From assembly GCA_964626265.1 (NCBI GenBank), contig CAZVCG010000006.1, positions 1-64,000 of the forward strand: a stretch of 64,000 bases of DNA, read 5' to 3'. Origin of the DNA: CAZVCG01 sp964626265 (GTDB taxonomy: Bacteria > Pseudomonadota > Alphaproteobacteria > UBA9219). Within the stretch, counting starts at the first letter, position 1. Each line of letters opens with the position of its first letter. This document shows positions 53,481 through 62,503 of the stretch, piece after piece. Made by a program: the position numbers and the translations under genes. Below the pieces are notes generated by a model. It made no database searches, was not told the DNA's origin, and was given only the letters and a program-made list of their open reading frames with translations.

Positions 53481-54197
53481 TCAACCCATCCCGCGGGTCA
53501 TGTCATCGGGATCGATGTCGGGTTGTTCCTGTGACCCCAGATCGACGATGTCCATTGTTTCAGCCGTATCTTCCGGCTCAACGTTTTCAATAGGCGGCAT
53601 ATCGGGCTGCGGCAATTGCGACGGGTCTTGCATCTGTTGTTCCGCGTTTTTCGCGGCGGCTTTGGCTTCACGCGCGACACGTCGCTGGGCGCGCTTCAAG
53701 GCGGCATCCAGATCGGATTGCTTGCACAGGCCGATGAGCACAGGGTTGCGCGGCTTGATGTTCGACGCGTTCCAGTGCGTGCGGTCGCGCACTTTGGCGA
53801 TCGTGTCTTTCGTCGTGCCGAGCAAACGCGCGATTTGCGCGTCCAGCAATTCGGGATGCGTCTTGACCAGATAAGCAATGCCGTCCGGTTTATCCGCACG
53901 TTTTGAAACGGGCGTGTAGCGCGGCCCCTTGGTGCGCGCCACGGGCTGCGGCAAGTCGCTGCGCACCATCTTGAGGCGCGCGCGGGGATCGGCTTCGCAG
54001 CGTTTGATTTCTTCGGCTGTCAGCTGACCCGAAATGACAGGATCCATGCCGATGATGCCGGCGGCGACTTCGCCATCGGCGATAGCCTGCACCTGCAGTT
54101 TATGCAGTCCGCAAAACTCGCCGATTTGCTCGAACGTTAGCATCGTGTTTTCCACGAGCCAAACAGCGGTCGCCTTGGGCATAAGGGGTAAAGGCAT
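53481..54197 (-). CDS. DUF1013 cell-cycle transcriptional regulator (TrcR-like)
   Basis: A 238-residue protein. Its first 160 residues match the DUF1013/TrcR family: TAVWLVENTMLTFEQIGEFCGLHKLQVQAIADGEVA, IRKCEADP-like helix, and ARLLGTTKDTIAKVRDRTHWN, a helix-turn-helix. The C-terminal 70 residues are acidic and variable. AAGGAG precedes two close ATG codons; the second (54197) has the right spacing. Known members regulate the alphaproteobacterial cell cycle. Confidence 0.88.
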   Translation of the reverse strand: MPLPLMPKATAVWLVENTMLTFEQIGEFCGLHKLQVQAIADGEVAAGIIGMDPVISGQLTAEEIKRCEADPRARLKMVRSDLPQPVARTKGPRYTPVSKRADKPDGIAYLVKTHPELLDAQIARLLGTTKDTIAKVRDRTHWNASNIKPRNPVLIGLCKQSDLDAALKRAQRRVAREAKAAAKNAEQQMQDPSQLPQPDMPPIENVEPEDTAETMDIVDLGSQEQPDIDPDDMTRGMG

Positions 54198-54406
54198 AGT
54201 CATCTCCTTGAAACAATCATACTTCGGGGGCCATCCGCTCACGCCTAATGAGCGGACGATCCAAAAGGCCCTTGTTTTTCTGGATCGATTAAAGCGGTAC
54301 CGCAGCGCATGGGGCCGGGGCGGCTTCAACGCCTATCTTACCAGCCTTGGGGCCGGATTCCATCTTTTTATAAAGGCTGGAACAAAGATGGTTAAAGTTA
54401 ATGTTT

Positions 54407-54697
54407 CTAACGGTTTTTTCCGCTCGTGCAACCGCAGTCGTTGCCCACGCAGACGGTCTTTTTGGGCTTATTCGCCCCCGCGATGGTTCTGGTTTGCATA
54501 GGCTTGAAGGCGTTCTTGCCTTGCGGAAAGGCGTCTTGCGAAGCGCCGGTTCGAGCTGAACGGGGGTTGATATTGGTTCTGGAAATGGGGTATTTCGCGG
54601 CGAAATCGTTCATATCGTTCGGGTACGTTTTTGTAGCCCATACCGGCGAACTTACCGACATCAACGCCGCGATAACAACTATCGTCAATCCGCGCAT
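54407..54697 (-). CDS. Small exported protein with Cys-rich end
   Basis: A 96-residue protein with signal peptide MRGLTIVVIAALMSVSSPVWA. The mature chain is basic and ends CVGNDCGCTSGKNR, with three Cys close together. AGGAGG sits upstream of the ATG at 54697. Not recognised; divergent from the DUF1192 gene. Confidence 0.7.
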   Translation of the reverse strand: MRGLTIVVIAALMSVSSPVWATKTYPNDMNDFAAKYPISRTNINPRSARTGASQDAFPQGKNAFKPMQTRTIAGANKPKKTVCVGNDCGCTSGKNR

Positions 54698-54784
54698 TCT
54701 TAACCTCCTCGACAAATGGCCAAAGCGAGGCCACTATAGGAGATTATAGTGCCCATGTCTCCACTCTAATGTTTGCGGCCCGCC

Positions 54785-54970
54785 ATGATCAACCTCGACG
54801 ACCTCGATCCCCCGCGTCCGGTTCTTAAACCGCTCGATTTGCAACAAATGTCGATTGAAGATTTGGAAAACTATATTTTATCTCTTGAGGGCGAAATCAT
54901 ACGCGCGCAAGACATGATCGCCAGCAAGCAAGCCCACAGGAACGGGTTGGACAGTCTTTTCAAGAAATGA
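54785..54970 (+). CDS. DUF1192 family protein
   Basis: A 61-residue small protein. The pattern NLDDLDPPRP, then MSIEDLENYILSLEGEIIRAQDMIASKQAHRNGLDSLFKK, is the DUF1192 family found mainly in alphaproteobacteria. A start at 54773 is possible. Function unknown. Confidence 0.88.
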   Translation: MINLDDLDPPRPVLKPLDLQQMSIEDLENYILSLEGEIIRAQDMIASKQAHRNGLDSLFKK

Positions 54971-54980
54971 TTCGCAGGCG

Positions 54981-55373
54981 TTATTTCTTAGCGGGCGGCG
55001 GCTGAGGCCCTTGCGCCAACGGCGTTGGTCCCGGAGACTGCAAATTAGGGGCCTCCATGACGATATATAGGACGATCCTTTCGCCCTCCATCTTGACGCA
55101 CTTGCGGCTGTTGCGCGGCAGAATGATGTTGTTCTCGACGCAAAACTGAATAACGGGGCCGAGCAAATCCCCCAGCTTGAAACAGAAGTCCATGTTCTGG
55201 ACGTTCTTGCCATAGGCCATTTTCACGGAGACGTTTAACGTCGATTCCGGCCCGCCCTGACAGGAAACGATGTCGCCATGCGGCAGGAAATCAGGAACAG
55301 TGCGGCGATAGGCGTCCATTGCGCCTACGATCTCTTCTTTCGTAAGGATGATTTTTCGCAGTTCCTCGACCAT
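54981..55373 (-). CDS. Unknown protein (130 residues)
   Basis: Not recognised. AGGAG precedes the ATG (MVEELRKIILTKEEI). The body is mixed alpha/beta (LNVSVKMAYGKNVQNMDFCFKL, ERIVLYIVMEAPNL) with three Cys, then a proline-rich tail. Cytoplasmic by sequence. Confidence 0.6.
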   Translation of the reverse strand: MVEELRKIILTKEEIVGAMDAYRRTVPDFLPHGDIVSCQGGPESTLNVSVKMAYGKNVQNMDFCFKLGDLLGPVIQFCVENNIILPRNSRKCVKMEGERIVLYIVMEAPNLQSPGPTPLAQGPQPPPAKK

Positions 55374-55553
55374 GAAGAACTCCTGTTCTTGTTTTGCAAA
55401 ATGAAAAAAATATCCAAAATGTCGAAATTATGCTTACCCAAAAAGATACCATAGAAAGCTTAAAAAAGTTTTCCGATTGCCTAAAATGCAAGACATTTCT
55501 TGCGGTTAGCGAAAAAAGCTTTGAATTTGCAAGCAATTTATAAAGCCCCTGTT

Positions 55554-55805
55554 TTAAGAGGTTTTTATCCTTTCTTTCAATTCGCTTAAAATCAGCAGCC
55601 TTAAGGCACTCGAAAGGTTGCCGGAACGGGACCGGTCGGTCTTTTCTATCAGTTTATTAAGCGAAATTCCCTTTTGCAAAGCGACGCTTTTGAGTTCCTC
55701 CCAAAATGCCGGCTCAAGCGAAACACTTGTCCTGTGTCCGGCGATTTTGACGGACCGCTTGATCATGCGTCGCGCAACGGCGGTATGAAATTCCTTGTTT
55801 TTCAT
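55554..55805 (-). CDS. RHH_4 ribbon-helix-helix protein
   Basis: A 83-residue DNA-binding-type protein. KRSVKIAGHRTSVSLEPAFWEEL is the ribbon and first helix, LNKLIEKTDRSRSGNLSSALRLLILSELKE the second helix and conserved end. Family members are frequent in alphaproteobacteria. An AT-rich, gene-free stretch lies between it and the 54981 gene. Confidence 0.9.
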   Translation of the reverse strand: MKNKEFHTAVARRMIKRSVKIAGHRTSVSLEPAFWEELKSVALQKGISLNKLIEKTDRSRSGNLSSALRLLILSELKERIKTS

Positions 55806-55919
55806 GACGAACTTGTCCTCAGGGATAAACGTCTATAACATCCGGCCGCATGGACATCACCCTTTTTTTGCCATGTTAACCGGATAGGTTTTTTCGCAAA
55901 CCACAACACAGCGCGATCC

Positions 55920-56492
55920 ATGCACAACCGTTTTATGTTAGCGGCGTTTGTAACGATAGGCATTACAAGCCTGTCTTTGGAGTCTTATGCCGAAAAACCA
56001 TCGGCGGCTCTTGTCGGAACGCCTGTCGTGCGCGATTCTAGCGTGATGATGCTCGGCGGCAGGAGTTTTTCATTGTGGGGCGTTATGCCGCTCGCCGGTG
56101 ACCAAAAATGCTGGAACGAGAAGAGTTCCTGGGACTGCGGCGAGCAGGCGACGATAGCTCTCAAGCATTTCGCGGAAAACGGTTACCTTGAATGCCATAT
56201 CATGGACGAGCCCGTCGAGGGACGTCTCAAAGCGCAATGCTTCCGCAAGAAAGGCGACAAGTCGATCGATGTCGCGCAGTTCATGGTCAGGCACGGGTGG
56301 GCGATGGATGACGCCGAAACGTCCGGCGGCCAATATGCCAAGGATCAGGAGGAAGCCGTCAGGAAAAAACGCGGCATCTGGGGAAGCCGTTTCCAGACCG
56401 CCGAGGACTGGCGCGCCGGAATTCAAAAGTTCGTGGAATGTCCCGAGGACAAGGAAAAAGACAAAGCTAAGGACAAAGACAAAGATCAATAG
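55920..56492 (+). CDS. Exported SNase-like (thermonuclease-fold) protein
   Basis: A 190-residue exported protein. Signal peptide to about residue 24 (ESYA), then an OB-fold of nuclease type: RSFSLWGVMPLAGDQKC, RLKAQCFRKKGDKSIDVAQFMVRHGWAM. The catalytic Asp/Arg pattern of nuclease (DGDT, RLxGID) is not kept, so activity is doubtful. The tail is a run of KDK repeats. Confidence 0.75.
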   Translation: MHNRFMLAAFVTIGITSLSLESYAEKPSAALVGTPVVRDSSVMMLGGRSFSLWGVMPLAGDQKCWNEKSSWDCGEQATIALKHFAENGYLECHIMDEPVEGRLKAQCFRKKGDKSIDVAQFMVRHGWAMDDAETSGGQYAKDQEEAVRKKRGIWGSRFQTAEDWRAGIQKFVECPEDKEKDKAKDKDKDQ

Positions 56493-56496
56493 CTTA

Positions 56497-59400
56497 TCAG
56501 GGCTGCGCCGTGGGTTCCGCCGTATTTGTTTCAGGTTCCTGTTTCTTTCCGTCTTTCGTCTCAGGTTTCGATTCTGTCATTGGCGGCGGAATCGAGGTAT
56601 CGAAAAACAGGTTGCGCAAGAAACCTGGCGTGAGAAGCGAAACCGGATTCACGCCGATGCTGGGATCGTTCAGCTTGCCCTCGACGCTGTAGGCGACGGC
56701 AAGCACGCCGCCGCCCTCCCCGCCGGTTATCACGTCGCCCAATAGCGGAATCACGTTGATGATCCTATTGAACAGGCTGAACGGCACCATCGTGCCCTTC
56801 AAGTTCGCGTGCCCCGAATTGAGATCGACGCGACCGTCGATGTTCAGGCCGAACACCGAACCGGCGGCGCGAACTTTAATCAAATCCACCGTATCGTCTT
56901 GCCAGCGGAACTGGCCTTCCAGATGGTCGAAGCTGGCATTGCCCGTCACGAAGTCGATCAAGCCGAAAGGCGACGCGGCGCTCAGGAGCCGCGCCAAAAC
57001 CGGCAATCCCGAAACGACGAAGCGGCCGATCTTGACGGTGCCTTCGATCAGACGAGGATTATCGGGCGCGCTTTCGCCTTTGATTTCGATCGGCCCGTCC
57101 TTGACGGTGTCGGTGAAGCCCATGCCTTTAAGGGCCTTGCCGAAGTCGTCGCAAATCATGCTGAAAACGCGCTTGCCGTTTTTAGCCGCGAGTGAAATAT
57201 CGAGCGGGTGCCCGCCGTCGGCCATCCCGTGCAGTTCGATTTCGCTCCAGCCCTGCGCGTCACGCTTCGCTTTGGCCGTTATGTCCGAAATAAAGCCGTT
57301 TTCGCTTGTATGAAGCTTCCCAAGTTTCAGGGAATAGGCCTTGGGACGCGGATCGCTGCGGGCGGGGTCCTTGCCGCCCGTAAGGCCGCTGACGTCGAAA
57401 GATTCGCCCTCCGCAGAAAAGCTCAACTCTCCCTTGTCATCTGCCGTCTGCCGGAAACGCAGGTTCGCGTTCGTGCGGCCCAGAACAAGAGGAGTCAAAT
57501 CCAGCTGCAGAAGACGTTGCGTCGCGCGGTCAAGTTCCGCCGAACCTTTGGCGTTTAGACCCGCGCCTTGCAAAATGATCGTCTTGACGTGGATGTTCTT
57601 GCCTTCCTCCATCTCGGCCTCAAACTTCAGCGCGGCGGCAATGCCAGCCAGTTTTTTCCACCCCAATTCATCGAACTGGATTTCGGCCTGCCTGAAGTCG
57701 ATGTCGGCGGCGATTTTCGCCGGGCCTGACGCGAATTCGGCATATTCCAGATTGACGATCGACGGACCTTTCAGCTTGCCCGTAAGGTCGACGCCGAGTT
57801 GCGTCCATTGCTCGCCCGTGATCTGTCCGGAAATGTTGGCTTTGTTTTTAGGTTCCGTTGAGTCCTTGTCAGGCGCGCTGAAGCGGCTCGCCCACATCAG
57901 ATGCACAGGAACCTTGTTCAGGGACGCAGGGCCTTTCAGCGCATAGCTCTCCTTGTTGAGGTCCAAAGACAAATTCGACTGCGTTATGTCTATGCCGGGA
58001 ATGATTTTTTGCGCGCTGAAGTTCGTCAATTGCGCTTGCGCCTTGATGTTAACGTCCTTCATAAGAAGAGATTTAAGCAACGGGAAACGCAATTCCAGCG
58101 TGCCTTCAAGCGCGCCGTCCGTATTGTCCGCGCTCAGGCCAACCGCTTTTGCGTAACCGAACGGCGGATTGTCCATCAACCTGATTACGTCGCGGACCGG
58201 GCCTTTAAGTTTAACCGGAAGGGTGATGTTTTGGACATTCTTTTGGAAATCCGTCATCTCGACCGTGAAAGGCACGACTTTCAAAGCGCCTATCCCGCCC
58301 GAAAAGACGTTCACGGTCATATGATCGAGATCGAAAGTCGCCTCGGCGTTGACCCCTTCGACTTTGGGCATCCCCTCAATGTAGGCGACAGTCGCGTTCG
58401 AAGCTGCGATGTGGCCTTCGGCGGATGCCAGCACCATATTCCCAAGATCGTTCCACGCAAAAGACCCCTTGAGCGTCACGTCGCCTTGCGGAAACTTGCC
58501 TTTGCTCAGGTTAGCGACGATCCATTCCGAAGCGTTCGTGATGATCGGCTTCGGCCATACGTCGGCGTAGCGGTCCATCGGCAGGTCGGCGAGGCGTATG
58601 GTCGCGGTAAAAGCCATATCCGCCGGTTGCTGATCCGAAGTGACTTTGGGCACGGGCGGTTTTCGGCCATCCACTTTCATGGTAAGCTTTGTAGCGCCGT
58701 CGAAATCCAGATCGGCCAAGGGAATGGCGAGGCGGCCCGTCTCGCGGTCATATGAGCCTTCAAGCCGCGCGGATTTGAAGGGACGCTTTTTGTCCCAGAA
58801 CAAAGGAGCGTTTACATACCCTTCCCCGCCTTCGACGCGTCCATTGATCGAAACGATGTTGATGTCCTCGTCCGTCACGAACGCAAATCCTCCCGTGAGC
58901 GGCATATCGACATAAAGCCGTTCAGCCGTCTTCGGGCTGAGCGCGCCGAGCACGGACGGATTGATGTTCTTGAACTCCACGCTCACTTTGTGTTGCGAGC
59001 TTAAACGGTCAAAGGCGTATTGCGCCTCAAGCAACGTGCTGTGGTCTTTTTGAAAGACTTCGATTTTCGCGCGGCCTTTGAGGCTCTTCCACCCTTTTTT
59101 CAACGCGACTTCGGGAATGTTGATCGCCCAATCCTGCGCCGTTTCTTCGTCGTGTACGGACAAAACGGCGTTCCTGACCGAAAGATCGTGCAAAGGCCCG
59201 ACGCGCGTCAGGCCCCGCACGAAATGCTTGATGCCTTCCCAGATGGATACGGCGTTCGGATCCCGCTCGCCGCCCCCCGTCGCCATGCCGCCGAACCAGA
59301 CCGTGCCGTCGGCCTTGCGCACAAGCCATATCTGAGGATTTTCTATCTCCATTTCGGCAGGTAAAAATTGGCCTTTGAAATAGCCAAGAACATTCAATTT

Positions 59401-59694
59401 GAACTCGATAACGGGAATTTCCGCGATGATCCCGCCCGCCTCGTCGCGCAAGACCGCCTGTTCCCCCTGGATGGCCAGCGAATAATCCGCATTGTCCCAT
59501 GCGATGCGCGTGCGGGCTATGCTGGCCTTCGTCTTGGGAAAGAGGGATTCTACGGCTGTTTCAATGTAAGGCGTCAGCGTAGTGGAGGCGATAGGCTTCG
59601 TCGCCACGCGCCAAACGGCGAGGCCCACGATAAGCATGTAGACGGCAATGAAAACCGCGACAAACTTGAACAATTTGACGAGCCAACGCTTCAT
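56497..59694 (-). CDS. AsmA-like / YhdP-DUF3971-type membrane protein
   Basis: A 1065-residue protein anchored by one N-terminal segment (FKFVAVFIAVYMLIVGLAVW). The rest is a long beta-rich periplasmic chain typical of AsmA/YhdP proteins that bridge membranes and move lipids, with a C-terminal AsmA_2-like block (ASFDHLEGQFRWQDDTVDLIKVRAAGSVFGLNIDGRVDL). The end is proline-rich. Confidence 0.88.
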   Translation of the reverse strand: MKRWLVKLFKFVAVFIAVYMLIVGLAVWRVATKPIASTTLTPYIETAVESLFPKTKASIARTRIAWDNADYSLAIQGEQAVLRDEAGGIIAEIPVIEFKLNVLGYFKGQFLPAEMEIENPQIWLVRKADGTVWFGGMATGGGERDPNAVSIWEGIKHFVRGLTRVGPLHDLSVRNAVLSVHDEETAQDWAINIPEVALKKGWKSLKGRAKIEVFQKDHSTLLEAQYAFDRLSSQHKVSVEFKNINPSVLGALSPKTAERLYVDMPLTGGFAFVTDEDINIVSINGRVEGGEGYVNAPLFWDKKRPFKSARLEGSYDRETGRLAIPLADLDFDGATKLTMKVDGRKPPVPKVTSDQQPADMAFTATIRLADLPMDRYADVWPKPIITNASEWIVANLSKGKFPQGDVTLKGSFAWNDLGNMVLASAEGHIAASNATVAYIEGMPKVEGVNAEATFDLDHMTVNVFSGGIGALKVVPFTVEMTDFQKNVQNITLPVKLKGPVRDVIRLMDNPPFGYAKAVGLSADNTDGALEGTLELRFPLLKSLLMKDVNIKAQAQLTNFSAQKIIPGIDITQSNLSLDLNKESYALKGPASLNKVPVHLMWASRFSAPDKDSTEPKNKANISGQITGEQWTQLGVDLTGKLKGPSIVNLEYAEFASGPAKIAADIDFRQAEIQFDELGWKKLAGIAAALKFEAEMEEGKNIHVKTIILQGAGLNAKGSAELDRATQRLLQLDLTPLVLGRTNANLRFRQTADDKGELSFSAEGESFDVSGLTGGKDPARSDPRPKAYSLKLGKLHTSENGFISDITAKAKRDAQGWSEIELHGMADGGHPLDISLAAKNGKRVFSMICDDFGKALKGMGFTDTVKDGPIEIKGESAPDNPRLIEGTVKIGRFVVSGLPVLARLLSAASPFGLIDFVTGNASFDHLEGQFRWQDDTVDLIKVRAAGSVFGLNIDGRVDLNSGHANLKGTMVPFSLFNRIINVIPLLGDVITGGEGGGVLAVAYSVEGKLNDPSIGVNPVSLLTPGFLRNLFFDTSIPPPMTESKPETKDGKKQEPETNTAEPTAQP

Positions 59695-59823
59695 AGCGCG
59701 GGAGAATAGAGGCCGCTTATCGCGCTGTCATGCTAAATATGAAACCGTTTCAAGCCCCCCTTTTCTTATTGATAAAACTGATATAGTTTCCCCTCCAACT
59801 GGCTACTTTTCAACGAGGTTCCC

Positions 59824-59925
59824 ATGCCCTGTATGTGCAAATGCAAAGCGTCGTCCTGCGCCAAGCCCGCGGCCAAAAAGGCCAAGACCGCCAAGCCCAA
59901 AGCCAAGAAAGCCAAAAAGAAGTAG
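59824..59925 (+). CDS. Tiny Lys/Ala-rich ORF overlapping sua5 start
   Basis: A 33-residue frame, MPCMCKCKASSCAKPAAKK onward, with four Cys near its start and a histone-H1-like KAKKAKKK tail. Its TAG overlaps the GTG of sua5 (TAGTG), typical of coupled genes. Too short for a domain call. Confidence 0.4.
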   Translation: MPCMCKCKASSCAKPAAKKAKTAKPKAKKAKKK

Positions 59926-60902
59926 TGACCTCTTTCCCGCGCATAGTCGCCGCCACGCCTGACGTGCTGGAGAAGGCCGCCGCATGTCTTCGCGACGGAA
60001 GGCTTGTCGCCTTCCCAACGGAGACGGTGTACGGACTTGGCGGCGATGCAACCAACGATAAAGCCGTCGCGGCGATATATGCCGCCAAGGGACGGCCGCA
60101 GTTCAATCCTCTCATCATCCATGTGACGGAAACAAGCGACGCCGAAAATCTCGTCGTCTGGAACGAAGCGGCGCAACTACTGGCGCGTACGTTTTGGCCG
60201 GGACCTTTGACGCTCGTCCTGCCGCGCAAGCCGGATTGCCCTGTATCGCTTTTGGCGAGCGCAGGGTTTGATACGTTGGCTATACGCATTCCCGCGCATT
60301 CCGTCGCGCGCGATTTGATCAAAGCCGCCGGAGTCCCCATCGCCGCGCCAAGCGCAAACGCGTTCGGGAAACTTAGCCCGACCACGCCGCAACATGTCGC
60401 GGATTCTCTCGGCGGCAACGTCGATATGATTTTGGACGGCGGCCAAACGAAAGTCGGCGTCGAATCCACGGTGCTTGATCTTACGTCGTCCCCGCCCGCG
60501 ATTTTGCGGCCCGGCGGCATTACTTGCGAACAACTCGAAGAGGTTATCGGCCCGATTGAGCTTGCGACGGGTCCAAGCAGCGGCAAGCTGAAAAGCCCCG
60601 GCTTGTTGTCCAGCCATTACGCGCCCCAACATCCTTTGCGCTTGAACGCCGCCGAAGCCAAAGCTGACGAGGGCCTGCTGTGCTTCGGGAACGACAAGGA
60701 CGTCAAAGGCGGAGCCGTGCGGCTTAACCTAAGTCCTTCGGGCGATCTTTGCGAAGCGGCGGCCAATCTCTTTTCGATGCTGCGGCAGCTCGATCAAGAG
60801 TCAGTGCGCCGCATCGCCGTCATGCCCATCCCCGACACGGGGCTGGGCATGGCTATCAACGACCGCCTGACCCGCGCCGCCGCGCCGCGTGGAAGTTTAT
60901 GA
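59925..60902 (+). CDS. sua5: L-threonylcarbamoyladenylate synthase (Sua5/YrdC)
   Basis: A 325-residue enzyme for t6A37 tRNA modification. The YrdC domain (1-200) contains RLVAFPTETVYGLGGDA and PSANAFGKLSPTTPQHV; the linker and Sua5 domain follow (SPGLLSSHYAPQHPLRL). The GTG at 59925 is preferred; the frame upstream lies inside the tiny ORF. Confidence 0.92.
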   Translation: MTSFPRIVAATPDVLEKAAACLRDGRLVAFPTETVYGLGGDATNDKAVAAIYAAKGRPQFNPLIIHVTETSDAENLVVWNEAAQLLARTFWPGPLTLVLPRKPDCPVSLLASAGFDTLAIRIPAHSVARDLIKAAGVPIAAPSANAFGKLSPTTPQHVADSLGGNVDMILDGGQTKVGVESTVLDLTSSPPAILRPGGITCEQLEEVIGPIELATGPSSGKLKSPGLLSSHYAPQHPLRLNAAEAKADEGLLCFGNDKDVKGGAVRLNLSPSGDLCEAAANLFSMLRQLDQESVRRIAVMPIPDTGLGMAINDRLTRAAAPRGSL

Positions 60903-60922
60903 CCTGAGTACAGAACTGCCAT

Positions 60923-61564
60923 TCACCCCGCCATATCGCCCTGAGGGCAAAGATTTTTATACGTTATCATGTTCCATATGCCGTCCAAGCACTGGTACAA
61001 ATACTCTTCGCAATTATTAATATTTCTATACACGGTTTGCCCGCTCTGGTAGCTCCCCCCTACCCCCACAATATACCCATCACACCCCTTAAGGGTTGTG
61101 GGTGTTGATCCCCCACTTATAGGAACACAAACGGGTGTACCATTGTTTATTGAGTTGATGGCTTTGCCGGAGGGACATGTGACGGTCTGTGCAAAGGATT
61201 TACATACCGGCTGGCCATTCTGAATGGCCGTAAGAGCCAAGCCTGCCGGACAATCTATGTTAGGAAGCTTTGCGTCACCGCTGCCATCGGCGCATAACGG
61301 GGCGCCGTTTTGGATGCCCACCAAAAACTGCCCTTCCGCGCACTTCGCCTGCTGGCCATTGACTTGCGTGGATATGTAAGGCGAAGGATCAACGCATTTG
61401 ACAACGCAATCGCTCCCGTTGCATGTCCATCTTAGCATTTGGTCGTTGCCCGGACATCCGTTAACGCCATTGCTCCCTTCGGGAGGGAATAGCGTTCCTG
61501 CAAGCGCGAAGGACGATGATAAAACGATTACGGCGAAAAACAGATTTGAGAGAAACGAACGCAT
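60923..61564 (-). CDS. Exported Cys-repeat protein
   Basis: A 213-residue exported protein with signal peptide MRSFLSNLFFAVIVLSSSFALA. Three 17-residue repeats follow the pattern C-x2-G-x5-I-x-N-G-x-P-x-C: CAEGQFLVGIQNGAPLC, CPAGLALTAIQNGQPVC, CPSGKAINSINNGTPVC. Further Cys flank them. Probably disulfide-stabilised surface or periplasmic protein; not recognised. Confidence 0.75.
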   Translation of the reverse strand: MRSFLSNLFFAVIVLSSSFALAGTLFPPEGSNGVNGCPGNDQMLRWTCNGSDCVVKCVDPSPYISTQVNGQQAKCAEGQFLVGIQNGAPLCADGSGDAKLPNIDCPAGLALTAIQNGQPVCKSFAQTVTCPSGKAINSINNGTPVCVPISGGSTPTTLKGCDGYIVGVGGSYQSGQTVYRNINNCEEYLYQCLDGIWNMITYKNLCPQGDMAG

Positions 61565-61728
61565 AGCAACCTCCGCCAACATTAAGGAAACAGCCTAAGC
61601 TAAAAAACTATGTTTAACTAAAGGTTAATCGCTGTTGGCTCGCGTCTTCTCCGATTAATAGTGTACCAAATGAGGCTTATATGATATATGGGTGTTGTTG
61701 AACTCCCCATTCGACAGAGGATGCCGTA

Positions 61729-61914
61729 ATGACTCGCTACGCTGGCCCACTGGTTGCTGAAGTTTGCTATCCATACAAACTCGTAATAATCGTCCCCCCT
61801 ACCGAAGGTCAGGAAATTTGCGAGGTGGAACATCCCCACATAGGCAACGGCAAATCGTTCGGCTCTTATTGGATCGACCACGCTTTCAAAAAACAGCGCA
61901 AGCATCATCTCTGA
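61729..61914 (+). CDS. Small 61-residue protein, paralogue of 62192
   Basis: Not recognised. MTRYAGPLVAEVCYPYK... ending AFKKQRKHHL. It has the same length as the 62192 protein and shares MT at the start, EVC at 11-13, HPHIG, H51-x-F53-K54 and a final HL. AGAGG precedes the ATG. The 277-base gap to the next gene shows no other gene. Confidence 0.6.
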   Translation: MTRYAGPLVAEVCYPYKLVIIVPPTEGQEICEVEHPHIGNGKSFGSYWIDHAFKKQRKHHL

Positions 61915-62191
61915 CCGCCTAAATGCGGTATTCCTACCTATTGCCGTTCATCTTTTTCCAGAATGAAGGCTGGGCTGATTCGCGCCTGAACGCACGAGTC
62001 GAGACGGTCTCATATCGCCCATGAAACGACCTTGCTTTTCGCGCAATGAAACACAAAACGGCAATGCGCGCACGATCGTTTTATTATCCTCAAACGCCCC
62101 GCAAAAGCACAATAATTAGCGTGGAAACGCGCATGTTTTTTTGATAGAAGGCGCTCGCGGTCCCTCGCCTTTTTGATCGTTCGAGCCTTTC

Positions 62192-62377
62192 ATGACTCAT
62201 ATCTACCGACAGACAGAAATCGAAGTTTGCGGCGCCCGTATTCATCATCATTACCACCATCCATCGCATCATGGCGACGACCATCCCCATATCGGTCCTC
62301 ATCCGCATGACGGCTATCTTTGGGGAACGTACGGCGACGAACACCGTTTCAAGCACCGCCGCCATCATCATCTCTAG
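62192..62377 (+). CDS. His-rich small protein (17 His in 61 residues)
   Basis: Not recognised. MTHIYRQTEIEVCGARIHHH... ending FKHRRHHHL. About 28 percent histidine suggests binding of nickel, zinc or copper; a single Cys13 is conserved with the 61729 protein. No ribosome site was obvious before the ATG. Confidence 0.6.
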   Translation: MTHIYRQTEIEVCGARIHHHYHHPSHHGDDHPHIGPHPHDGYLWGTYGDEHRFKHRRHHHL

Positions 62378-62401
62378 AGAGTGGCGATTTAAGGACCGAT
62401 C

Positions 62402-62457
62402 ACCCTCCCCATGCGGGAGGTTCGAAATCGCTTTGGCGATTTCGGGGAGGGGTTAGT
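62402..62457. repeat. CCCTCCCC repeat (family 3 variant)
   Basis: ACCCTCCCCATGCGGGAGGT, then CGAAATCGC-TTTG-GCGATTTCG and GGGAGGGGTTA. Same layout as the other family 3 elements with nested stems. It ends 46 bases before the transglycosylase gene stop. Confidence 0.6.
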
Positions 62458-62503
62458 ATTTAACGAACCCTTCACCTTGTTTACTTCATCATTCCCTAGT
62501 CGT

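Noticed and set aside
61618..61908. 96-codon minus-strand frame opposite the 61729 gene
   Set aside because: No ribosome site or homology signal; the plus-strand frame is backed by its paralogue.
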